A stretch of 64,000 bases of DNA from Ostrinia nubilalis (lineage: Eukaryota; Arthropoda; Insecta; Lepidoptera; Crambidae), in contig NC_087099.1 of assembly GCF_963855985.1 (NCBI RefSeq), positions 7,470,001-7,534,000 on the forward strand. Direction: 5' to 3'. Below, in pieces: positions 58,401 through 64,000 of this stretch; position 1 is the first letter of the stretch, and every line of letters starts with the position of its first letter. A program made the translations under genes and the position numbers. Under the pieces are notes generated by a model that was given only the letters and a program-made list of their open reading frames with translations, made no database searches and was not told the DNA's origin.

Positions 58401-61400
58401 ACCCTTATCTCATGGAGGATACGGATCACCTCTGGCAGAAGTTCTGCGGGAAGAACTTCAGGAACAAACAGCGGCAGGAGATGGAGACGTGGCGGGAAAT
58501 GTATATGGTATGTGATATTACAATACTATGCATGCATTCGTGTTTTGTTTTTTATCTATACTTATAATAAATCTGTAGAGAGGTCAATTCTGTACATGAA
58601 ATATATTTTCAAAATAACTATCAGGGGGTGATTAGTGATCGATACTGATGCCAAAAATGCAATCAGTAAAATTTTTGTCTGTCTGTCTGTCTGTCCGTCT
58701 GTATGTTCCTTATAGAAACAAAAACTACTGGACGGATTTTAACGAAACTTGGTACAATTATTCTTCATACTCCTGGGCAGGTTATAGTATACTTAGGAAT
58801 TCCCACGGGAACAGGAATTGGCGAGAAAATCCTTTTGTATGAAAAATCTAAACCGCTTAAGTTAGACGCTTGAAATTTGGCATGTAGGTACCTAAGTAAA
58901 CTTAAAGCTTAGTTACAACAAGTAATTTCCGAAATTCCCACGGAAACGCGAATTAACGGGAAAATCCTTTTGTATGAAAAATCTAAACCGCTTAAGTTAG
59001 ACGCTTGAAATTTGGCATGCAGGTACCTTAGTAAACTTAAAGCTTAGTTACTACAGGATATTGCAAAATTTCCACGGGAACGGGAGTTAGCGGGAAAAAA
59101 CATTTGTATGAAAAAATCTAAACCGCGTAAGATAGATGAAGGGCGTAAAACGGGATCCACGCGTACGAAGTCGCGGGCGGCCGCTAGTGTTAAAATAAGG
59201 CTGTATACTGATGGGCTATTATAGCTAAGACCAATACACCGACACAATGGCACGATTAGATTTTTATGAAAGTAAAAATATCGACTGTTGTTATTGTTTT
59301 TGATGCAATCAATCAATCTTTTTATTGCTATCTTTGTTGATAAAAGACACTTGTCGCAGGCTGAACATATTAATAGATTTATTATTCGTATTAAAATTTA
59401 TTAACGTCACCTGAACTGATTGCGTTGAGCATATAATCTTTATAACCAACCTTCTTGTAGTGCGGTAAATACCGTGTGAATTTTCCAATTGGACAAAGCT
59501 GGTTACAAAATTAATATAAATACATACTTTTTTGTAAAGAGTGGCTCATGGATTTTTTTGAGCCAAACTTTTATAAAAAATTACATTAATTTTTCAGGAC
59601 TTCGTCCTTTCGATTTTGCTGGTTTTATAACAGGGAATATTTTTTATTATTACTTAAATCACCCTTTTTGTCCAAAATGGCCTGTCAACACGGTTATTGC
59701 CTATAGATTAATGGCAAGATATAATATAAACTAATTACTTTTACAGAGATGTCAAGAAGAACAAGAACACAGGCTGAAATCGCTTACGGCCAATATCAGG
59801 ATAGCGCAGGAGGCCAAGAAAGCGCCCATCAAGCAGACCAAAATGGCTTACGTAGACAGCGTCGTCAAACCGCCGAGAAACATTGCTAGAAAACAAGTAA
59901 GTACTTGATTGTTTTGTCGATTTTTCTATCTTCTCATCTGTCTTCTATGAATTTTTAATCTTATTTAAGCACAGTAAAAGTTTGTATTTTTTTTATTCAC
60001 TTTATTTTTTAAAGACCAACAGTTTTAGAGTACCAGAACAATCTATATATATAAAAGAAAGTCGTGTTAGTTACTCCACTTATAACTCAAGAACGGCTGA
60101 ACCGATTTAGCTGAAAATTGTCAGGAAGGTAGTTTAGAGCCAGGAGAAGGACATAGGATACTTTTTATCCCGTTCGAAATTAAAAAAAAAGTCTGCTTAT
60201 TTATTGCCATTAAGGCGGAACAAAGTTCGCCGGGTCAGCTAGTAATACATAAATATTTTCGTGTTTTTTTTTATTAATGTCTCAAATTCTCAATTTAAAA
60301 AAAAATCTTGAATTAGCTGAATAATAAGATGCAAACTAAATCTTAATAGAAAGAAAACTTTGGTAAAAGTGCAATTTAAATAAATATATAAATAAAATAT
60401 CCTTGGACATTTTACACTACGCTTCTAGTCCCAAACTAAGCAAAGCTTGTACTATGGGTACATACTTAAATACTTTTTTTGTAAATACATACATATTATA
60501 GGTACAGGGTGTTTGGCGGAAGGTTAGACAAACTTCGTGGGTGTATAGGTGAAGTCATTTTAAGAATACAAGTTGGCCCATTTCACCCTAAGTGAGCTGA
60601 AATGACCTTACCTATACACCCACGAAGTTTGTCTAACCTTCCGCCAAACACCCTGTACATAGTAACACCCAGACCCATCACAGAAATTAAAATTCATCAT
60701 TTCAATTTCTGCTCGGCCGGGAATCGAACCCGGAACCTCTCGGCATAGTAGTCCGTTCCGAACCACTACACAATACAAGGCCGACAATTTGAGTCCGACT
60801 AAATCAATGTTCATCGTTTACCTAACCAAAAGATGAACTCAAAAGTAGGAAAAAGAGCTTTTTAACCTTTCCTTAGAGATTAGCAACACTGTTATAAATT
60901 GCATGATCGTTTATTAACCCGAGAGATTATCTTACCTTCCCCAATGATTAGCAAAGTAACATTATGTTAAAACATATTATTCATTATCACGTTCAGAAAC
61001 GTCGTCGCAGAAAAAAAAGGGAAACATGGATTCTCTTTCCGAGGCATCCACATAATCACTAGGTAGGTATCCCCCATACGATATCACTTACTATACTTAC
61101 CGCATGATATCAGAGGGAAAGCTCATTTGGAAATAATAATGACTAGAAATAAAGGTAGAAACAAACTCTCTGATAACACGTTTTACTCATTGTGGAACAT
61201 ATCAGGCAATTTAAAAAGCTTCTGCAATGCAACAAACAGGGCCTCGATTGCGCTATTTTTTAACATCTCAAATTTATTGGCGCTTCTTCTCCAAAAGCGC
61301 AATTTCATTCCAGCTGAGGTGCAAATTCGGTATAGCGGTAAAGTTCACGCGCAAACAAAGACAAAACAACGGATTTAATCATTTTTAATGGTATAAGTCC

Positions 61401-61883
61401 GAAAACCTTACTTTTTCACTAAAACACAGCAAATATTCGTGAAGGCGTTTGAGAAAAAGTAGTTTTCTTTCAGCTTTCAGTTTTGCACAAAGAAGCAGTT
61501 GCGTTTTGTTTTCGTTTGAACTAGCTGTCAAAGCGACACCGCGATACGAATTTGTGATTTTCGTTCGTCGTCTAGTCGCGTTTGCCGTCGTCTCGTAAAA
61601 ATATTTAGCGCAAGCGGGGCACAGGACATCGGGAATAAACTAGTTTTATTGTCTAAACTGTAGCCGATATTTAATTTTCTCTGACTCGCAGGCACTGCAC
61701 GGCACAGCCCACGCGGCGTCAGCCAGTCCAGCGGCGCGTGTGGCCTCACTGGCCGCGGCGCCCAACGTGCTCCGAGGCAACACCAGGCCCACGCCCACGG
61801 TGACTACAGGCTCCTCCTTCAAGCCCAAGAAGGCCCCGTTAATGCAGAAGGCTCTTCAATTCATGCGCGGCCGTAAGCGATGA
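49404..61883 (+). CDS. EloA: Elongin-A (transcription elongation factor and cullin-RING substrate receptor)
   Basis: Elongin A joins Elongin B/C to stimulate RNA polymerase II elongation and, with Cul5, acts as a ubiquitin-ligase receptor in the nucleus. Coding exons: join(49404..49484, 51708..51903, 52872..53008, 53256..54378, 54532..54629, 55578..55753 or any later donor to 57205, 57562..57650, 58308..58507, 59748..59897, 61692..61883). All junctions are GT-AG and phase-consistent. It begins with a TFIIS-N/LW domain (ETGVGRTVNALRKE), then a ~370-residue Ser/Lys/His-rich linker, then GASFAEALG. A BC-box (TLYEMCVQVL) and cullin-contact region (GGVPYDILKPVI, YNPYLMEDTDHLW, WREMY) follow, and it ends in a basic tail (FMRGRKR). 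The shortest product is ~813 aa, near human and fly sizes; all 11 exon-6 copies would give ~1,297. Confidence 0.93.
50939..51055. repeat. One-armed copy of the GTTACGGT MITE
   Basis: It matches 48150-48263 in order (TAAATAATCACTGTTAAATG onward, ending GACCGTAAC). Only one inverted-repeat arm is present. It is inserted in the pogo-like element. Confidence 0.65.
51056..51272 (+). repeat. Probable LINE 3' tail nested in the pogo-like element
   Basis: The segment ends AGAGAAATAAACAATTTATT and then TTATTTATTTA, a poly(A) signal with a simple tail. Upstream is GC-richer unique sequence (GGGGGGGCCTGGCGACC). The family is not identified. Confidence 0.4.
51708..51903 (+). CDS. EloA: EloA exon 2 (TFIIS-N domain core)
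   Basis: It follows TTCTTTTATTCCAG and ends TACA|GTGAGA. The peptide (ILKCIDKLFNLDVTVQHLQ, then TGVGRTVNALRKEPG, LVNKWKLMV) matches the Elongin A N-terminal helical domain strongly. The trailing EESDEEDHNN is acidic linker. Confidence 0.95.
51904..52871. other. EloA intron 2; nothing recognised
   Basis: AT-rich sequence with short chance ORFs and no inverted repeats noted. Confidence 0.7.
52872..53008 (+). CDS. EloA: EloA exon 3 (linker)
   Basis: The exon starts after TTTCCTACAG, completes an AAT codon with the previous A, and ends AGTAGTGAG|GTAAGT. It encodes a polar linker with IKTEPK (sumoylation-like) and NKIKRKY. It is not conserved enough to recognise alone; phase and position place it. 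Confidence 0.8.
53256..54378 (+). CDS. EloA: EloA exon 4 (Ser/Lys/His-rich low-complexity linker)
   Basis: A 1,123-base exon after ATATTGCAG, ending GGTTCAG|GTAAAA. It encodes about 374 residues made almost entirely of S, K, H, D and E, with an early acidic-serine run (about 53391-53480) and many HKSS/SKDK words. Elongin A family linkers are similarly charged but usually less extreme. It is probably disordered and a target for phosphorylation. Confidence 0.88.
54532..54629 (+). CDS. EloA: EloA exon 5 (GASFAEALG motif)
   Basis: The exon lies between GAATATTTCAG and CACAATGAT|GTAAGT. It encodes GASFAEALGMISPAKPKKKT and then polar residues. The SFxEAL motif followed by lysines is a conserved Elongin A landmark before the BC-box domain. 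Confidence 0.88.
54630..55577. other. EloA intron 5, with a Helitron-like tail
   Basis: The part from about 54757 to 55330 looks like an insertion, with a (GAA)n-type run at 55089-55107, but its ends were not resolved. A Helitron-type terminus (GCGGGTCGCTAG then T) is at 55497-55508. The intron ends 70 bp later at the exon 6 acceptor. Confidence 0.5.
55352..55508 (+). mobile_element. Probable Helitron fragment (3' end certain, 5' end not)
   Basis: The 3' end GCGAAGCAGGGGCGGGTCGC then TAG before T fits lepidopteran Helitrons, as does GGATTTTGATGCGGTTATTT upstream. The 5' TC start could not be placed. Confidence 0.5.
55578..57205 (+). CDS. EloA: EloA exon 6, containing an 11-copy in-frame tandem array with 11 candidate donors
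   Basis: The acceptor is TTGTCACCAG (55577), phase 0. The first copy reads LPAIEISALPEISPNYKPRP, KLLPHFTDEDAMSMTMSSKN, then Q and a split Arg codon at CCAAAG|GTATGA. Joining that donor (55753) to 57562 gives NQ-R-TKVYSG in frame. The same donor word recurs at 55900, 56047, 56194, 56341, 56488, 56635, 56782, 56929, 57058 and 57205: nine steps of 147 bp and one of 129 bp, all multiples of three. Any donor therefore yields an in-frame protein with 1 to 11 copies. Between copies the former intron start is read as YDSIDKQENSTAKLA or close variants. Which donor is used cannot be told from sequence. Confidence 0.85.
55754..57240 (+). repeat. 147-bp tandem array (10 units beyond the first exon-6 end)
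   Basis: Each unit comprises 35-36 bp of donor-proximal intron (GTATGATTCTATTGACAAAC...CCACAG) and about 111 bp of exon 6. Unit length is 147 bp except one of 129 bp (56930-57058), which lacks the 18 bp encoding SALPEI. Units differ by few substitutions. The outermost copies are the most diverged: the first and the terminal partial one retain a PL.AIEIS and SPNY pattern lost from the inner units. That suggests amplification by unequal exchange from an inner unit. The array is open on both strands, giving a spurious 537-codon antisense frame. Confidence 0.92.
57241..57561 (+). other. End of array and rest of EloA intron 6
   Basis: After the last donor the open frame continues to a TGA at 57348-57350 through a (TCA)n run (57288-57307) ending in TTTCAG. 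If that intron were retained the protein would stop before the BC-box. The acceptor used is TTTTCTTTTTTCAG (57561). Confidence 0.6.
57562..57650 (+). CDS. EloA: EloA exon 7 (BC-box)
   Basis: The exon encodes TKVYSGNKVIGKIPTLYEMC and VQVLQEHID. TLYEMCVQVL fits the Elongin C-binding BC-box pattern ([ST]LxxxCxxx[LA]). The donor is GATG|GTGAGT, phase 1. It is the first exon after the repeat array, so array length changes the linker and not this domain. Confidence 0.95.
57976..58169. mobile_element. Small hAT MITE in EloA intron 7, 194 bp
   Basis: The ends CAGGGGTGGCCAAC and GTTGGCCACCCCTG are exact inverted repeats. The flanks TCCTAAAG (57968-57975) and TCCTAGAG (58170-58177) match at 7 of 8. 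Phrases such as GGTCGATCGCGA are typical of this hAT MITE group. It is non-coding. Confidence 0.88.
58308..58507 (+). CDS. EloA: EloA exon 8 (cullin-contact region)
   Basis: The acceptor is TTTTTGCTTCAG; the first CC completes GCC. The peptide contains EYTGGVPYDILKPVIDRATP, QLFVLEHYNPYLMEDTDHLW and WREMYM, the most conserved part of Elongin A (F-box-like helices and the cullin-binding segment). The donor is TATATG|GTATGT, phase 0. Confidence 0.96.
58639..59187 (+). mobile_element. Non-autonomous Helitron with internal 135-bp tandem repeats
   Basis: It starts TCGATACTGATGCC after an A (58638) and ends in the hairpin GCGGGCGGCCGC plus CTAG before a T (59188), the Helitron layout. The last ~40 bases match the 38233-38416 element's terminus. 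A (GTCT)n run follows near the start. CTTTTGTATGAAAAATCTAA-like words recur at 58831, 58966 and 59101, an exact 135-bp period. Confidence 0.75.
59748..59897 (+). CDS. EloA: EloA exon 9
   Basis: The acceptor is ATTACTTTTACAG and the donor ACAA|GTAAGT, both phase 0; the length is 150 bases. The peptide includes RCQEEQEHRLKSLTANIR and KQTKMAYVDSVVKPPRNIAR. The KMAYVDSVVKPPR stretch is a clear Elongin A signature following the cullin region. Confidence 0.95.
60042..60242 (+). mobile_element. Non-autonomous Helitron, 201 bp
   Basis: It begins TCTATATATATAAAAG after an A. It contains AACTCAAGAACGGCTGAACC. It ends with a hairpin (GCGGAAC...GTTCGC), GGGTCAG and CTAG before a T. This is a textbook small lepidopteran Helitron. 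Confidence 0.85.
60505..60655. mobile_element. TA-target MITE, 151 bp, near-perfect palindrome
   Basis: The inverted arms start CAGGGTGTTTGGCGGAAGG and pair exactly for 46 bp and imperfectly further, leaving a loop of about 35 bp. TA flanks both ends (60503-60504, 60656-60657). It could fold into a long hairpin if transcribed within the EloA pre-mRNA. Confidence 0.87.
60663..60792 (-). repeat. tRNA-derived SINE fragment
   Basis: Minus-strand boxes TGTGTAGTGGTTCGG (A-box-like) and GGTTCGATTCCCGG (B-box) are spaced as in a tRNA head. They are followed by AAATTGAAATGATG and a GGGTCTGGGTGTTACTATG tail common in lepidopteran SINEs. The tail abuts the adjacent MITE. It is not an intact tRNA. Confidence 0.65.
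61692..61883 (+). CDS. EloA: EloA exon 10 (basic C-terminus and stop)
   Basis: It follows CTGACTCGCAG and encodes 63 residues: an Ala/Pro-rich stretch, then SSFKPKKAPLMQKALQFMRG and RKR before the TGA (61881-61883). The family ends in the same way, with a basic helix after a flexible Ala/Ser/Pro segment. It is GC-rich against AT-rich flanks. Confidence 0.94.
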   Translation, partial: ALHGTAHAASASPAARVASLAAAPNVLRGNTRPTPTVTTGSSFKPKKAPLMQKALQFMRGRKR

Positions 61884-64000
61884 TAACACGCCGCCCGCCT
61901 GCTTGTATCAGTGATGTATTTACCGTTTTCTTTAGACTGTCTGTTTTACTTTTTGATTTACAGCGTGCATGGTTCATCGTTTGGGACTGGTTAAAATATA
62001 ATTAAGCAATATTATTCATAAAAGACATGAGTTGCTCATCTACATTTGTATAGCGATAAAGGTCAGTACGTCAACTCACTACATAATACTATTGAGTCAC
62101 AATTTTTGGTCTGGTAGTATACTACTTAAAAGTCTGAAATAGCATAATTATTGATTTTGAAAATGACTTTTGTAGAAAGTTGAAAACCAATAGAAAGTAG
62201 GTTGATATGTCGGTAACACCACAACGCATGAGTTGTTATTTAAGTAACGAGTACCTAATTTCGTCCATATTTATAATACCTTTTTAGTCCTATTACTTAT
62301 TGAATGTTACCTACTAATATTGTTCTTAACTTGTGAGCCAAAATCTAAATGACTATTACTCTGTCAGTCGCCGCGCGAATAAACGAATACTTTTTCTGAG
62401 TTAGCAATACTTCTAATGCTGTTCTCGTATTGTTTGATCTATCCATCTCTTTCTCTCAAAGCGTCTCGCCGGCATGAGTGACAGCGACAAATAGATTTTA
62501 AAAAATACGGAAACAGTATTAGGAACTAGCCCTACTGGTTTCGTAACATAAAATATGTATTTTTTTAATTTATTGCTACATTTTTTATATTCATGTTTAA
62601 TGACACTCGATGAAACAACACGCTGTAGCTTTTTTTAACCATTCGATCCCTTTCACACTTGCACTAGAACGTACAATTGTACACTTTTATGATCTCAGAC
62701 ATGCGATATAGTATTTAAAACCATCTTTTATATCTATGTGTATACTTACGTAAAAGTTTCAATGTGCAAGTCTTATTTTTATCCCATTTCACTTTCATTG
62801 TGTAGAGATCCACGCGGAGCGTAAATAAAACACTGCGTAATTGGTCACTACGTACTTGCTATGTGTTTATTGTTGTACATACTTGCCAAATGCTTTTACT
62901 ATAAAAACATGAATGTGTGTAAGAATTCTAGCCACGTGTTATTTTATTTTTTATCTCTTTTTGTTGCCAAATTGACAACGCACCGTATGATTCAAATTTA
63001 CCAAACACATTTGGTATCCACGTGTATCTCATACTTTAAGTATGTAGATTTATTTCACTTAGAACCGATAAAATAGTAATATAAGTCTATCAATATGTGC
63101 ACGTATGCAAACAACTTTTTACATGTAACACTGTCGAATATATTTGTAGATCGTTTGTTCCTGTTTTAAACCAAAAATAGACAGTGTACTTTATAAATGA
63201 TGTGTAAAATAGAACAAAGTAGAAATTCACGTTATCGAAATTTCGAAATGTAGTTTAATTTGTAACTTAACATACGCGTCACCTATGGAGGCCATGTTAT
63301 TTGTAAATAATACTGTATGTGGTGTTTTATTCCATCAATATATTGTTTGTAGTGTGAACTGGGTCTTATAGTCAGAATAAGGGTGAGCTATAAGTATATT
63401 AATGAATAAAACGCAAAATTTGGGATGCTGTGATAATGTTGAATGTACTCGAGAGAATCGTGATGTAAACTAGTATGAAATATGTTTTATACTTAACGAA
63501 GTGCTGTGTGTAACCATCGGTTTTGAAGGATTTTTTTTATTAAGGGATAATTTTGTAGTTTTAAATAAATTGTATGTGTAGTAACTTCATGTTTAATTAG
63601 GAGCGAAACTGAACTGCAAGAAAAAAATAAAACAATGTAGTAAACTTATGATACCTGATTCTGACCTAAAGTAGGTTTTATAAACCGAGTCAATATTTGA
63701 ATATTGGAAATTTGAACCATAGACAACCATAAATTGATTATGTCTTGTAGTGTCTGTCGCATATTTTTGGGGAACCAAATTTTTATATTAAGTAAGTACA
63801 TAATGTAATTCTAATATTTAACTAATTACTGGTCAAATAAATCCAACTAATATTAAGATTGTCAATCTCGACAATATTAGTTATTTCACAATCATGTACC
63901 TACTAGGACTGCCATATAATATGTGTATGTATTTACATTTCATCAAAATAATTTGTAAGTGTTCGATTAGTTACTGTAATGTTTACGTTGTTAATGAGCG
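61884..64000 (+). other. EloA 3'UTR and downstream sequence
   Basis: AT-rich with no convincing ORF on either strand. AATAAA signals are at about 62378, 62823, 63404, 63563, 63626 and 63836. The one near 62823 (GTAAATAAAACAC) is a plausible main end, but several are possible. Confidence 0.4.

Larger units (their letters stand above)
59898..61691. other. EloA intron 9 (1.8 kb), packed with repeats
   Basis: It contains a Helitron (60042-60242), a palindromic MITE (60505-60655), a SINE piece (60663-60792) and a short remnant of the 36.3-kb fold-back element's end (61624-61639). The remainder, including 60840-61600, shows no clear feature. Confidence 0.6.

Noticed and set aside
60705..60790. A tRNA gene on the minus strand
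   Set aside because: The A- and B-box words are present but the stems do not form a cloverleaf; it fits a SINE head better.
1..64000. CRISPR arrays, operons, bacterial ribosome sites
   Set aside because: The window is an animal genome; the only regular direct repeats are the EloA array, the LTRs and transposon-internal repeats.

Overview
This is eukaryotic nuclear DNA, almost certainly from a moth or butterfly. It is AT-rich with long introns, GT-AG splicing and a dense load of small DNA transposons. The lepidopteran call rests on family-level likeness of the repeats, recognised by eye: Helitrons ending in a GC-rich hairpin plus CTAG, a retroelement tail ending in GATGATGATGA, hAT and TA-target MITEs, and tRNA-like SINE pieces. 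Two conserved protein genes are present, both on the + strand.

Atg16 (1-~31.9 kb). The window opens inside an intron of the autophagy gene Atg16. Four exons (1103-1282, 3855-3939, 5861-6007, 16909-17002) encode the last blades of its WD40 propeller up to a TGA. The same exon runs on to a good donor at 17041. It joins an exon at 27856-27957 that keeps the frame open for 46 codons past the TGA, either as 3'UTR or as a stop-codon-readthrough tail. The 10.8-kb intron between them holds an antisense 3.04-kb LTR element with two LTRs that look identical and one intact gag-protease ORF but no reverse transcriptase or integrase.

Intergenic (~31.9-49.3 kb). No convincing gene is seen. The region holds an inverted-repeat DNA transposon (32.7-34.3 kb), a decayed ~0.55-0.6-kb tandem repeat (36-39 kb) invaded by a fold-back element and by a Helitron whose empty site survives in a sister copy, islands of GC-balanced sequence that may be regulatory, and a run of TA-target elements and one hAT with an exact 8-bp duplication (43.4-48.8 kb).

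Elongin A (49.4-61.9 kb plus 3'UTR). Ten coding exons give a complete EloA: TFIIS-N domain, long Ser/Lys/His-rich linker, BC-box and cullin-binding region, and basic C-terminus. Exon 6 is the most striking feature of the window. The exon end, its splice donor and the first 35-36 intron bases are tandemly amplified into 11 copies of a 147-bp (49-codon) unit, all in frame, so 11 equivalent donors are available. The predicted protein ranges from about 813 to 1,297 residues depending on the donor used. Most EloA introns carry mobile elements.

No CRISPR array, rRNA gene or intact tRNA gene was seen. Splice sites were placed by reading frame, GT-AG signals and remembered family sequence; no transcript data or database search was available.
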